Below are positions 19,015 through 28,357 of a stretch of 64,000 nt of DNA, one piece after another; position 1 is the first letter of the stretch, and each line of letters starts with the position of its first letter. The DNA lies in the NCBI GenBank assembly GCA_035714115.1, contig DASTMO010000033.1, positions 1 to 64,000 on the forward strand, written 5' to 3'. Under the pieces are notes generated by a model. It worked only from the letters and a program-made list of their open reading frames with translations. It did no database searches and was not told where the DNA came from. The DNA comes from CAMAVH01 sp035714115. GTDB taxonomy: Bacteria; Pseudomonadota; Alphaproteobacteria; SMXQ01. Made by a program: the position numbers and the translations under genes.

Positions 19015-20420
19015 GCTTGCACCGCCTGAGCCCCAGCCGAGCTGCGCGAGAGGTTTTTCACGAGGTCGCGGAAGGCATCGCCGCGCGCTTCGAAATTGGC
19101 GAACTGGTCGAACGAAGCGCAGGCCGGCGACAGCAGCACCGTCGCGCCGCTGATCTTTTCTTCCCAGGCGAGTTTGGCGGCAGCCTCGAGCGCGACGGAA
19201 AGCTCGCCACACATGGTGTAGGGCACCTTGCCCTCCAGCGTGCGCGCGAAGTCCTCGGCGGCTTTGCCGATGAGGAAGGCATGGCGGATGCTTTTATGCC
19301 AGGGCGTCAGCGTCTCGATGCCGCCCTCTTTGGCCAGGCCGCCGGCGATCCAATAGGTCGCGTCGTAGCAGGCGAGCGCCTTCGAAGTGGCGTCGGCGTT
19401 GGTCGCCTTGCTGTCGTTGACGAAGGTGACGCCGGCGATGTCGGCGAGCTTCTCCTGGCGGTGGGCGAGACCCGGGAAGGAGAGGATGGCCTCGGCGGCC
19501 TTCTTCGGATCGATCCACAGCGCGCGCGCGGCGGCATAGGCGGCGGCGGCGTTCTGCCAATTGTGCGGGCCGGGCAGCGCCTTGGCCTTATTGAGGTTGG
19601 CGACGAGCGTCTTGCCGTCGCGGGCGCGGGAATCGTGCAGCACGCCGTCTCGCACCCAAACGCCGCCTTCGATGGGATTGCCGATGGTGACGGGCACGAC
19701 GCGCACGCCCATCTTGGCGACTTCCTTCGCCACGGCCTTGGAATGCTCGTCGTCGACGCCGATCACGGCGGTGCCGCTCGCCTTCATCATATCGAACAGG
19801 CGGCGCTTGGCGGCGATATAGCCGTCCATGCCACCGTGGCGGTCGAGATGATCGGGGGTGATGTTGAGCAAGACGGCGACGGTGAACGCGGGCGTGTGAA
19901 CGAGTTCGATCTGATAGGACGACAGTTCGAGCACATAAGTTCCGCCGACGCCCAATTCTTTCAGGCCGAGGGCGGCAGGGCCGAGATTGCCGCCAACGTC
20001 CATCAGAGCGTCCGCTTCGCTGAGGATGTGGGCGAGCAGCGCGGTCGTCGTCGACTTGCCATTGGTCCCGGTAATGCCAGCGAAACGCGCGCCGTCCTGG
20101 GCGCGAAGCAGCAGCTCCACGTCCGAGATGAGCGGCAGGCCTTTCGCCTTGGCGGCAGCGGCGACCGGGTGCGCCTTGGGAAAGCTGTGGGGGATGCCGG
20201 GGCTCATGACGAGCGCCACGGCGTCTTGTAGGGAAGCTTCATCGCTGAGCGGCGTCAAGGCCACGCCGGCGGCGTCGGCGGCGGCGCGCGCTTTCTCGCC
20301 GTCGTCCCAGGCCAGCACCTTCGCGCCGCCCGCCTTCAGGGCGCGCGCAGCCGTCAGCCCGGACTTGCCGAGGCCGAGAACGGCGTAGGTCTGGTCTTTG
20401 ACGAAGGGCAGCGAGATCAC
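19011..20420 (-). CDS. murD: UDP-N-acetylmuramoyl-alanine--D-glutamate ligase MurD
   Basis: MurD adds D-Glu to UDP-MurNAc-L-Ala. The 469-residue product has an N-terminal UDP-binding Rossmann fold (VLGLGKSGLTAARAL), the ATP loop GTNGKSTTT at 118-126, and the NITPDHLDRHGGMDGY region. A C-terminal ligase domain contains FVNDSKATN and LSPACASFDQF. The start is a GTG at 20420 with AAGGA upstream, 16 bases after mraY. Confidence 0.96.
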   Translation of the reverse strand: MISLPFVKDQTYAVLGLGKSGLTAARALKAGGAKVLAWDDGEKARAAADAAGVALTPLSDEASLQDAVALVMSPGIPHSFPKAHPVAAAAKAKGLPLISDVELLLRAQDGARFAGITGTNGKSTTTALLAHILSEADALMDVGGNLGPAALGLKELGVGGTYVLELSSYQIELVHTPAFTVAVLLNITPDHLDRHGGMDGYIAAKRRLFDMMKASGTAVIGVDDEHSKAVAKEVAKMGVRVVPVTIGNPIEGGVWVRDGVLHDSRARDGKTLVANLNKAKALPGPHNWQNAAAAYAAARALWIDPKKAAEAILSFPGLAHRQEKLADIAGVTFVNDSKATNADATSKALACYDATYWIAGGLAKEGGIETLTPWHKSIRHAFLIGKAAEDFARTLEGKVPYTMCGELSVALEAAAKLAWEEKISGATVLLSPACASFDQFANFEARGDAFRDLVKNLSRSSAGAQAVQA

Positions 20421-20436
20421 GACGCGTTCGGTCCTT

Positions 20437-21525
20437 TTAACGAAGCTTCAGGCTGGAGAGGCCGGCGAGGGCGAGGATGGAGGCGATGATCCAGAAGCGG
20501 ATCACCACGGTCGGCTCGGCCCAGCCCTTCTTCTCGAAATGGTGGTGCAGCGGCGCCATGCGGAAGACGCGCTTGCCGGTGGTCTTGAAGGAGATGACCT
20601 GGACGATGACCGAGATGGTCTCCAGCACGAACAGGCCGCCGATGATGGCGAGCACGATTTCGTGCTTGGTGACCACGCTGATCGCGCCGAGCGCGCCGCC
20701 CATCGAGAGCGAGCCGGTGTCGCCCATGAAAACCATGGCGGGCGGAGCATTGAACCAGAGGAAGCCGAGCGAGGCGCCGACCAGCGCGCCGCAGAACACG
20801 GCGAGTTCGCCGGTGCCGGGCACATAGTTGATCTGCAGATAGTTGGCGAACACCGCGTTGCCGGCGAGATAGGCGATCAGCGCGAAGCAGCCGGCGGCGA
20901 TCATCACCGGCACGATGGCGAGGCCGTCGAGGCCGTCGGTCAGGTTCACGGCGTTGGACGCGCCGACCATGACGAGCGCGCCGAACGGCAGGAAGATCCA
21001 GCCGAGATTGACCAGCGCGTCCTTGAAGAAGGGGATGGCGAGGGTGCTGGCCAGCGGATCGCGCGTGATCTGCATGATCCAGAAGGTCGCCACGACGGCG
21101 ATCAGGATTTCGAAGGCGAGCTTCACCTTGCCCGGCACGCCCTTGTGGTTGCGGCGCGTCAGCTTCATGTAGTCGTCGGCGAAGCCGACGAGGCCGAAGC
21201 CGACCGTGACGAGAAGCACGACCCAGACGTAGCGGTTCGACAGATCGGCCCACAGCAGCGTGCCCGAGGCGACGCCGAGCAGGATCAAGAGGCCGCCCAT
21301 GGTCGGCGTGCCCTTCTTGGTCAACAGATGGCTTTCCGGGCCGTCGGTGCGGATCGGCTGGCCTTGGGCCTGCTTGCTCTTGAGCCAACGGATGACGGGG
21401 CCGCCGAAGATGAAGCAGACGAGCAGCGCCGTCACCGTCGCACCGCCGGTGCGGAAGGTGATGTAGCGGAACAGGTTGAAGACCGCGAGCTGGTCCGCAT
21501 AAGGCGCGAGCAGGTTGTAGAGCAT
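20437..21525 (-). CDS. mraY: Phospho-MurNAc-pentapeptide translocase MraY
   Basis: MraY transfers phospho-MurNAc-pentapeptide to undecaprenyl phosphate, forming lipid I. The 362-residue product has about ten membrane helices. The catalytic acidic motifs are VGFADDYMKL, NLTDGLDGLA and MGDTGSLSMGG, and the signature APLHHHFEKKGWAE is present near the C-terminus. It sits between murF and murD in the normal order, with short gaps on both sides. Confidence 0.97.
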   Translation of the reverse strand: MLYNLLAPYADQLAVFNLFRYITFRTGGATVTALLVCFIFGGPVIRWLKSKQAQGQPIRTDGPESHLLTKKGTPTMGGLLILLGVASGTLLWADLSNRYVWVVLLVTVGFGLVGFADDYMKLTRRNHKGVPGKVKLAFEILIAVVATFWIMQITRDPLASTLAIPFFKDALVNLGWIFLPFGALVMVGASNAVNLTDGLDGLAIVPVMIAAGCFALIAYLAGNAVFANYLQINYVPGTGELAVFCGALVGASLGFLWFNAPPAMVFMGDTGSLSMGGALGAISVVTKHEIVLAIIGGLFVLETISVIVQVISFKTTGKRVFRMAPLHHHFEKKGWAEPTVVIRFWIIASILALAGLSSLKLR

Positions 21526-21552
21526 CTTCTGGCGTTTGCCTTTCGTACTTTC

Positions 21553-22971
21553 TTAGTGGCCGTTGACGGCGGTTTTATTCGGCGTCGCGCCGGCGAGCAG
21601 CGCGTCGACGATCAGTCCCATGCGGCTGCCGTGCGAGCCCTTCACCATCACGGCGTCGCCGGGGCGGATCAGTTGGCGCACGAGCGGCAGCAAATCTTCC
21701 GCCTTGGCGGCATGGCCGGCGCGCTTCTCGCGCGGCAAGGCCTCATAGAGCGCGCCCATGTCGCGCCCGGCGGTGCAGACGAGGTCGGCGGCAGCCGCGA
21801 CGTCGGGCGCGAGGCCCGCATGAATGGCGGCGGAGTCGCTGCCAAGTTCGAGCATGTCGCCGAGCACGGCGATCTTGCGGCCCTTCATGCCTGCGAGCAC
21901 GGCCAGCGTCGCGCGCAGGGCGGCGGGGCTGGCATTGTAGCTTTCGTCGATCAGCGTGAAGGCGCCGATCCCATTCGCTCCATCAGGGATCGCGATCTGA
22001 TGGCGGGCACCACGGCCCTTGGGCGCGGAAAGATTGGCGAGCGTTGCAGCGGCCTGCTCCAGATCGGCGCCGAGATGCACGGCGGCGGCGAGCACGGCGA
22101 GGCTGTTGAGCGCCCAATGGCGGCCCGGCGCGCCGACGGTGAAGTTCAAACGTTTGCCGCCGATCTCGGCGGCGATGCGGCCGCCTTCAGCGCTCGGTTC
22201 GTAGGACAGCAGCTGCGCCCAGGCGCCCTTGGCGCTGCCGAAAGCGACGACCGTCGCGCCCTTGGCGACGGCCTCGCGCGCCAGATAGGCGAAATAGTCG
22301 TTGTCCTGGTTCAGCACGGCGATGCCGCCCGGAACCAGGCCGGTGAAAATCTCGGCCTTGGCGGTGGCGATGTCATGCACCGAGGCGAAGAATTCCAGAT
22401 GCACCGCCTCGATGGTGGTGATGATCGCCACATGCGGGCGCACCATCTGCGAGAGCGGCGTCAATTCGCCGGCATGGTTCATGCCGAGCTCGAACACGCC
22501 GAATCGCGCATCCTGCGGCAGGCGCGACAGCGACAGCGGCACGCCCCAATGATTGTTCAGGCTGCCTTCGCTGGCGTGCGTCAGGCCTTGCGCCGAGAGG
22601 ACGAGCTTGAGCGCTTCCTTGGTGCTGGTCTTGCCGACCGAGCCGGTGACGGCGACGATGCGGCCCATGACGCGGGCGCGGGCGGCGCGGCCGAGATCTT
22701 CCAGGGCGGCGAGCGGCTCTTTGACGATCAGCAGCGGCGTCGCGTCCGTCGCGCCCGCCGGGCGTTGCGAGACGACGGCGGCGGCCGCGCCCTTGGCGAG
22801 CGCGTCGGCGACGAAGGCATGGCCGTCGAAGTTCGGGCCTTTGATGGCGACGAAGAGATCGCCGGCGGCCACGCTGCGGCTGTCGATGGAGACGCCCTGC
22901 GCCGTCCAATCGCCGGTGGCGGCGCCGTGCGTCGCGGCGGCGGCGTCTTTCGCGGTCCAGAGGACGGTCAT
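21553..22971 (-). CDS. murF: UDP-MurNAc-tripeptide--D-Ala-D-Ala ligase MurF
   Basis: MurF adds the D-Ala-D-Ala dipeptide to complete the pentapeptide precursor. The 472-residue product has the ATP loop GSVGKTSTK at 110-118 and the central-domain ELGMNHAGEL. The C-terminal region contains DESYNASPAALRATL and VMVKGSHGSRMG. ATG 22971 overlaps the murE stop by four bases. Confidence 0.97.
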   Translation of the reverse strand: MTVLWTAKDAAAATHGAATGDWTAQGVSIDSRSVAAGDLFVAIKGPNFDGHAFVADALAKGAAAAVVSQRPAGATDATPLLIVKEPLAALEDLGRAARARVMGRIVAVTGSVGKTSTKEALKLVLSAQGLTHASEGSLNNHWGVPLSLSRLPQDARFGVFELGMNHAGELTPLSQMVRPHVAIITTIEAVHLEFFASVHDIATAKAEIFTGLVPGGIAVLNQDNDYFAYLAREAVAKGATVVAFGSAKGAWAQLLSYEPSAEGGRIAAEIGGKRLNFTVGAPGRHWALNSLAVLAAAVHLGADLEQAAATLANLSAPKGRGARHQIAIPDGANGIGAFTLIDESYNASPAALRATLAVLAGMKGRKIAVLGDMLELGSDSAAIHAGLAPDVAAAADLVCTAGRDMGALYEALPREKRAGHAAKAEDLLPLVRQLIRPGDAVMVKGSHGSRMGLIVDALLAGATPNKTAVNGH

Positions 22972-24473
22972 GCCCGGCCTCCCAGCCGCGCCACGGCCTT
23001 GCGCGCCTCGTCGGCGTCGTTGAAGGGGATGGTCGTCGCGCCGACGATCTGCCCCTGCTCGTGGCCCTTGCCGGCCAGCACCAGCACGTCGCCGTGGCTC
23101 ATCATGTCGACGGCGGCGAAGATCGCTTCTTCGCGGTCGGCGATCTCCAAAGGTTTGTCGTCGGTCACGCCGGCCAGCACGGCGCGGCGGATGGTCGCGG
23201 CGTCTTCGCTGCGCGGATTGTCGTCGGTGACGATGACGATGTCGGCCAGTTCGCCGGCGATGCGGCCCATCTGCGGGCGCTTGCCGGGATCGCGGTCGCC
23301 GCCGCAGCCGAACACCACCATCAGGCGGCCTTGGGTGTGCGGGCGCAGCGCGCCGAGCACGTTGGCCAAGGCGTCGGGCGTGTGGGCGTAATCGACATAG
23401 ACCGCCGCGCCGGCCGGATGGCGCGCGGCGAGCTGCATGCGGCCATCGACGCCTTCGAGGCGTTCGAGCGTGGCGAGCGCCGCGCGCGCGGCGCCGCCGG
23501 CGGCGATAACGAGGCCGAGGGCGCAGGCGACGTTCATCGCCTGGAAATGGCCGACCAGCGGCAATTTGACTTCGGCATATTCGCCGGCCACGGCGAAGGA
23601 GACGCGCTGGCCGTCGGGCAGCACGTCGAGGATGTCGAGGCGGATGTCGCCGCCTTTCTCGCCGAAGGCGAGGATGCGCTGGCCGCGGTTCTTGCAGATG
23701 GCGCGCAGCTCGGCGAAGCGCGGCTCGTCGGCATTCAGCACGGCGATGCCGCCTTTCGGCAGGATGGCGGAGAACAGGCGCGCCTTGGCGGCGAAGTAGC
23801 TGTCCTCGTCGCCGTGATAGTCGAGATGGTCGCGCGTCAAATTCGTGAAGGCGGCGGCGGTCAGCTCCAGGCCGTCGAGACGGTATTGCGCCAGGCCGTG
23901 GCTCGAGGCTTCGAGCGCCACATGATCGACGCCGGCCTGCTTGAGCTCGGCGAGCGTGCGGTGCAGGGCGACCGGATCGGGCGTCGTCAAGGAGCCGGCG
24001 GTCTTGCTCGACGGCGCGGTGAGGCCGAGCGTGCCGAGGCTGGCACCGTCGATCCCCATCAACGTCCAGATCTGGCGCGCGAAGGAGACGACCGAGCTCT
24101 TGCCGTTTGTGCCGGTGACGGCGACGACGCTGGCCGGCTGCTCGCCGTAAAAACGCGCGGCCATCAGCGCCAATTTGCGGCGCGGATTGTCGTCGGTGAC
24201 GAAGGCGAAGGGCTGTTTCGCTTCGGCGCGGCCGACGACGATGTCGGGCATCTCGGTGCCGGTCGGCGCGAGGATGGCAGCGGCGCCCTTGGCGATGGCG
24301 TCGGGAATGAAGCGGCGGCCGTCGAGCTTGACGCCGGGCAGGGCGGCGAACAGGTCGCCATCGCGCACGGCGCGCGAATCGGCGGTCAGACCGCCGATCT
24401 TCACGTCCGTCGCTTTGCTGCCCTTGCTCAACGCAACTGCCTCATCGGTCAAAAGTTCACTCAAGGGACGCAC
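22968..24473 (-). CDS. murE: UDP-MurNAc-tripeptide synthetase MurE, meso-DAP type
   Basis: MurE adds the third amino acid of the stem peptide. The 501-residue product has the ATP loop GTNGKSS (121-127). Its substrate-selecting motif is DNPR at 418-421, which marks meso-diaminopimelate enzymes rather than lysine enzymes. The start is a GTG at 24473, overlapping the end of ftsI by 17 bases, with AAGGGACC upstream. Confidence 0.96.
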   Translation of the reverse strand: MRPLSELLTDEAVALSKGSKATDVKIGGLTADSRAVRDGDLFAALPGVKLDGRRFIPDAIAKGAAAILAPTGTEMPDIVVGRAEAKQPFAFVTDDNPRRKLALMAARFYGEQPASVVAVTGTNGKSSVVSFARQIWTLMGIDGASLGTLGLTAPSSKTAGSLTTPDPVALHRTLAELKQAGVDHVALEASSHGLAQYRLDGLELTAAAFTNLTRDHLDYHGDEDSYFAAKARLFSAILPKGGIAVLNADEPRFAELRAICKNRGQRILAFGEKGGDIRLDILDVLPDGQRVSFAVAGEYAEVKLPLVGHFQAMNVACALGLVIAAGGAARAALATLERLEGVDGRMQLAARHPAGAAVYVDYAHTPDALANVLGALRPHTQGRLMVVFGCGGDRDPGKRPQMGRIAGELADIVIVTDDNPRSEDAATIRRAVLAGVTDDKPLEIADREEAIFAAVDMMSHGDVLVLAGKGHEQGQIVGATTIPFNDADEARKAVARLGGRA

Positions 24474-26181
24474 GGGTGGGTCCCTTCGGCGCCGAGTAGT
24501 TCACGAACATGCGCGCCTTCACCGCCGCGTCGTCCGCATCGATCGGCGAGACGCCGAGGATCGGCGCGATGCGCGGAATGATGCGGCCGACCACCGGGGT
24601 CGTGACCCAGCCGGCGGTGATGTAGTTGAAGTTCTCTTTGATCGGCTGCGGCTCATCGATGGCGACGAGCACGACATAGCGCGGATCGGTCATCGGGAAG
24701 GCGCTGACGAAGGACGACAGCACGGCGCGGCGCTTGTAGCCGCCGTGCTCGTTGACCTTCTCGGCCGTGCCGGTCTTGCCACCGACGAGATAGCCCGGCG
24801 CGTTGGCGTTCTTGCCCGAGCCGTCGGTGACGACGAGGCGCATCAATTTCTGCACTTCGAGCGCGGTGCGCTGCGAGATGACGCGCGCGCCTTCCGGAGC
24901 TTCGCCCGGCGCGCGCTTGAGCAGCGTGACGGGGCGCATGACGCCACCGTTGGCGATGGCGACGATGCCCGAGGCCATCTGCAGCGGGCTCACGGCGATG
25001 CCGTGGCCGAAGCCGATGGTCATGGTGTTGATCTCTTTCCACTGCGCCGGAACCATCGGCGCGCCGACTTCCGGCAGCTCGAAGCTCGGCTTGCGGAGCA
25101 AACCGAAGCCGGCGAGATATTTCTTCTGCGTGTCGGTGCCGGCCTGCAACGCCATCTTGGCCGCGCCGATGTTGGACGAATAGACCAGCACTTCGGGCAG
25201 CGTGAGCACGCGGTTCTTGCCCTGGAAGTCCGAGATGGTGAAGCGCGAAATCTTGATCGGCTTGGAGGCGTCGAAGCTGCTGTTCATGTTCGCCGAGCCC
25301 GAATCGAGCGCGAGCGCGGCGGTGAACAGCTTGAACATCGAGCCCTGCTCGTAGACGCCGAGCGTGTTGCGGTTGAACAGCGTCTTGGGGTCGAGGCCGG
25401 TCGGATTGTGCGGATCGAAGTCGGGCAGCGACACCATGCCGAGCATCTCGCCGGTATGGACATCGATCACCATGCCCGAGCCGCCGATGGCGTTGACGCG
25501 CTTCATGCCGGCCATGATTTCCTGGCGCAGCACATGCTGGATGCGCAGGTCGATCGAGAGGGCGAGGCCGCGGCCGCCGCCCTTGAGCACTTCGTCGAAC
25601 GAACGCTCGACGCCGGCCAGGCCGTCGTTGTCGACGCCGGTGAAGCCGACGACATGGGCGGCGAGCGGGCCTTGCGGATAGACGCGGCGCTCGTCGCGCT
25701 GGAAATAGACGCCGGGGATGCCGAGGCGGTTGACTTCGTATTGCTGCTTCGGCGTCAGGTGGCGGCGGATCCAGACGAAGCTGCGATTGCCGGTCAGCTT
25801 GGTCTGCAATTCGGCGAGCGACAGATCGGGCAGCACCGTCATCAGTTTGGCGGCGGCATCCTTCGGATCGAGGATCTGTCGCGGATTGGCATAGGCCGAA
25901 GCGGTGACGAGCGAGGTCGCGAGCAGGTTGCCGTTGCGGTCGACGATGTCGGCGCGCGTGGTCGGCCAGGAATTGCGCGGCGTCGCGGCGCTCTGCGCGG
26001 CGGAGAGTTTCGGTTCGGCGCCACCCTGGAACACCGTGAGATCGGCGAGGCGCGCGCCGATCACCGTGAAGGCAAGCAAGAAGATCGCGCCGGTCATCAG
26101 CAGGCGCGTGCGGCCGGTCTCGAGCGCCTGCTTGGTGGCGCCCTCCAGCTTCTGCGGCGGTTGCTGATTGAACATGCTCAT
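24457..26181 (-). CDS. ftsI: Peptidoglycan transpeptidase FtsI (PBP3)
   Basis: FtsI is the class B penicillin-binding protein that cross-links septal wall. The 574-residue product has one N-terminal membrane helix (about 27-46) and a PBP dimerisation domain. The transpeptidase domain has all three motifs: S281-MF-K284, S335-S-N337 and K469-T-G471. Its start overlaps the ftsL stop in an ATGA, and murE overlaps its 3' end. It pairs with FtsW, six genes downstream. Confidence 0.97.
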   Translation of the reverse strand: MSMFNQQPPQKLEGATKQALETGRTRLLMTGAIFLLAFTVIGARLADLTVFQGGAEPKLSAAQSAATPRNSWPTTRADIVDRNGNLLATSLVTASAYANPRQILDPKDAAAKLMTVLPDLSLAELQTKLTGNRSFVWIRRHLTPKQQYEVNRLGIPGVYFQRDERRVYPQGPLAAHVVGFTGVDNDGLAGVERSFDEVLKGGGRGLALSIDLRIQHVLRQEIMAGMKRVNAIGGSGMVIDVHTGEMLGMVSLPDFDPHNPTGLDPKTLFNRNTLGVYEQGSMFKLFTAALALDSGSANMNSSFDASKPIKISRFTISDFQGKNRVLTLPEVLVYSSNIGAAKMALQAGTDTQKKYLAGFGLLRKPSFELPEVGAPMVPAQWKEINTMTIGFGHGIAVSPLQMASGIVAIANGGVMRPVTLLKRAPGEAPEGARVISQRTALEVQKLMRLVVTDGSGKNANAPGYLVGGKTGTAEKVNEHGGYKRRAVLSSFVSAFPMTDPRYVVLVAIDEPQPIKENFNYITAGWVTTPVVGRIIPRIAPILGVSPIDADDAAVKARMFVNYSAPKGPTRASLE

Positions 26182-26669
26182 CGTACGGCACTCATGGGCG
26201 CCACGCTCACCGGAATGACGGGGACGGCAGGAATGGCCGGCGCGGCGGCGGTGCTGTAGCCGGCGGCGGGCGCGGGAATGGTCGGCGCAGTCGGCGTCAC
26301 GCCGGGAATCTGCGGGCGGCGCGGCGGGGCCATGCGCGCGATCATGCCATCGGTGCCGGGCAGACGCGTGCCGGGCTGCACGTCGAGGCGCTCAGGGCGC
26401 GCCGGCAGGCTGGCGACGGTGCCGTACTGCGCGGGATTGATGGGCTTCAGATGCACGAAACGCTCGTTCAGCTCTTCAAGGCGCTGGGGCTGGTTGAGAT
26501 AGCTCCACTCGGCCTCGAGCACGTGAATCTGATTTTGCTCGCGAAGCGTGGCGGCATTGAGGCGCGCGAGTTCTTCTTCGAGCGAGACGACCTGATATTT
26601 GACCTGGAACAGCGCGTAGCCGGCGAGCGCGGCGAGCAGCAGCCAGAGGAAGGTGGTGCGGCCGATCAT
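26178..26669 (-). CDS. ftsL: Cell division protein FtsL
   Basis: FtsL is a small bitopic protein of the FtsQLB complex. With ATG 26669 (MIGRTTFLWLLLAALAGYA) it has 163 residues: a membrane helix at the N-terminus, then a coiled coil (about 25-75, including VVSLEEELARLNAATLREQN) and a conserved tail LEELNERFVHLKP. The last 60 residues are a Pro/Ala-rich extension of low complexity. The start overlaps the rsmH stop (ATGA). The assignment rests on position and topology because the sequence is poorly conserved. Confidence 0.88.
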   Translation of the reverse strand: MIGRTTFLWLLLAALAGYALFQVKYQVVSLEEELARLNAATLREQNQIHVLEAEWSYLNQPQRLEELNERFVHLKPINPAQYGTVASLPARPERLDVQPGTRLPGTDGMIARMAPPRRPQIPGVTPTAPTIPAPAAGYSTAAAPAIPAVPVIPVSVAPMSAVR

Positions 26670-27727
26670 GCGCGCACTCCTTCCTGCTGCCACACCGGGC
26701 CTTCGGTGCGGATTGCGCTGCGCAGGCGGGCCGAACGGGCGCGCGGATTGCGCTGCGTCTCGGCGTCGCTCGCCTCGATGGGCTTGCGCGTCACGCGGGT
26801 GAAACTTGGCACGGCGCCTCGTGCGCTCTCTCGGGGAAGGAGAGAGGGGAAGTGGCGCGAGGGCCGTGCCGAGGAACCGCTGCGGGTCGTGAGGAAGGCT
26901 TTGACCCGGCGGTCCTCAAGGGAATGGAAAGAGACGACGGCGAGGCGGCCGTCGGGACGGAGCAGGCGTTCGGCGGCGGCGAGGCCGCGATCGAGCTCGC
27001 CGAGCTCGTCGTTCACGGCGATACGCAGCGCTTGGAAGGTGCGCGTGGCCGGATCGATGGTCTCGTTGCGGCGGCCGACCTTGCCGCGCACGGCGTCGCG
27101 CACGATGTCGGCGAGGCGGCCGGTGGTCTCGATGCGGGCCTCGGCGCGCGCGGCGACGATGGCGCGGGAAATGACGCGCGACAGGCGTTCGTCGCCATAT
27201 TCGTAAATGATGTCGGCGAGCTCGGCTTCTTCGGTCTCGTTCACCAGATCGGCGGCGGTGTCGCCGGCGCTGGTGTCCATGCGCATGTCGAGCGGTCCGT
27301 CGGCGCGGAAGGAGAAGCCGCGCGCCGCCTGATCGATCTGCATAGAGGAGACGCCGATGTCGAGCGTCACGCCGTCGACCGCCGTCACGCCGACAGCGGC
27401 AAGCAATTGCTCCATGTCGCCGAAACGGCCGGCGAGCAGCGTCAGGCGCGCGCCGTAGCGCGCGGTCAGCGCCTGGCCGGCGGCGATGGCGGAGGGATCG
27501 CGGTCGATGCCATAAACCTTGCAATCGCAGGCATCCAAGAGGGCGCGGCTGTAGCCGCCGGCGCCGAAGGTGCCGTCGACGAACACTTCGCCGTCTTTGG
27601 GCGCGAGCGCCGCGACGACTTCGTTCAGCAATACGGGGATATGCGGCGCTTGGGAGGCGGTGCCGGTGTTCGCAGACAATGATCCCATGGCGCCGTCCCG
27701 GTCCTGATCGGAGGTGGGATGGCTCAT
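26666..27727 (-). CDS. rsmH: 16S rRNA (cytosine-1402-N4)-methyltransferase RsmH
   Basis: RsmH (older name MraW) methylates C1402 of 16S rRNA. The 353-residue product starts at ATG 27727 (GGTGAGG upstream). It shows the SAM-binding region FVDGTFGAGGYSRALL, LDIGVSSMQIDQAARGFSF and SFHSLEDRRVKAF. Near the C-terminus, after PSRHFP, a basic insert is encoded by an imperfect 63-base palindrome (26808-26870); the following TRKPIEASDAETQRNPRARS is family-typical. Confidence 0.96.
   Translation of the reverse strand: MSHPTSDQDRDGAMGSLSANTGTASQAPHIPVLLNEVVAALAPKDGEVFVDGTFGAGGYSRALLDACDCKVYGIDRDPSAIAAGQALTARYGARLTLLAGRFGDMEQLLAAVGVTAVDGVTLDIGVSSMQIDQAARGFSFRADGPLDMRMDTSAGDTAADLVNETEEAELADIIYEYGDERLSRVISRAIVAARAEARIETTGRLADIVRDAVRGKVGRRNETIDPATRTFQALRIAVNDELGELDRGLAAAERLLRPDGRLAVVSFHSLEDRRVKAFLTTRSGSSARPSRHFPSLLPRESARGAVPSFTRVTRKPIEASDAETQRNPRARSARLRSAIRTEGPVWQQEGVRA
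26808..26870. repeat. Palindromic element inside rsmH
   Basis: The outer arms GGCACGGC and GCCGTGCC (26808-26815, 26863-26870) pair, as do CCTCG with CGAGG and CTCTCTC with GAGAGAG around a seven-base loop. The element is in frame and adds about ten to fifteen residues at a variable site of RsmH. It resembles a mobile palindromic repeat. Confidence 0.6.
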
Positions 27728-27734
27728 GGGCGCC

Positions 27735-28235
27735 TCACCGCGAGCCTTCGCTGCCGGGCCCGCCGCCCGGCTGGCCGCCATTTGCGCCGAACGGGCGCGC
27801 CTTCACCGTCGCTTTGCGCGCGAGCAGGCGGTCGCGCGATGCGCCGCTCTTCTTCGCGTAGGTCTCCGGCTCCCAGATCTGGAAATGGCTGACGTTCGAG
27901 ACGAACAGCGCGGATTCGCCGATGCCGGCGTGGGCTGCCAGATGCGGCGGCAGCACGATGCGGCCTTCGCCGTCGATCTGCAGCTGCAGCGCGTCGGCGA
28001 AGATCGTCGCCAGATCGTCGCGCTCCTCGGAGAACTGGTCGAGCTCTTCGAGGTTCGCCGCCATGCGGTTCATGTCGTCGAGGGAGAAGGCCTCGATCGC
28101 CGGCTCCTTGAAGGAGCGGAAGGCGACGATGCCGTGGGCGGCCTGGTCGCCAAGGGCAGCACGAAACGGCGCCGGGACGGACACGCGGCCCTTCCGATCG
28201 ACCTTATTCGAGTAACTGCCAAGAAATAGAGCCAC
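27735..28235 (-). CDS. mraZ: Transcriptional regulator MraZ
   Basis: MraZ is the first gene of the dcw cluster and represses its own promoter. The 166-residue product has two SpoVT/AbrB-like swapped-hairpin repeats, seen as NKVDRKGRVSVPAPFR (about 10-25) and LQIDGEGRIVLPPHLAAHAG. A flexible Gly-rich tail ends it. DNA-binding residues D13-R14-K15-G16-R17 are conserved. TGGG boxes lie 79-122 bases upstream. Confidence 0.95.
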   Translation of the reverse strand: MALFLGSYSNKVDRKGRVSVPAPFRAALGDQAAHGIVAFRSFKEPAIEAFSLDDMNRMAANLEELDQFSEERDDLATIFADALQLQIDGEGRIVLPPHLAAHAGIGESALFVSNVSHFQIWEPETYAKKSGASRDRLLARKATVKARPFGANGGQPGGGPGSEGSR

Positions 28236-28313
28236 AGGCCTTCCCCGCCCTTCGCCGAAGTCCGACCCCCCTCACAGGGCCGCCCACCGCCCAGGCGCAA
28301 AACACCTGTGGTT

Positions 28314-28357
28314 TGGGAAAGCATGGGATAACATGGGCTAGTATGGGCGTCAATGGA
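28314..28357. promoter_or_regulatory. MraZ-binding TGGG boxes
   Basis: On the plus strand TGGG occurs at 28314, 28324, 28334 and 28344, exactly ten bases apart, with a degenerate TGGA at 28354. MraZ is known to bind TGGG direct repeats with this spacing. The array covers the core promoter, as expected for autorepression of the dcw operon. Confidence 0.88.
28325..28353 (-). promoter_or_regulatory. Predicted mra (dcw) promoter
   Basis: On the minus strand a -35 element TTGACG (28353-28348), a 17-base spacer and a weak -10 TATCCC (28330-28325) can be read. Transcription would start near 28318, about 83 bases before mraZ. The elements interlock with the MraZ boxes. Confidence 0.5.

Noticed and set aside
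20398..23391. Very long plus-strand open frame (997 codons) opposite mraY, murF and the murE end
   Set aside because: GC-rich antisense shadow with Arg/Asp/Gly-rich composition and no ribosome-binding site; the minus-strand genes are certain.
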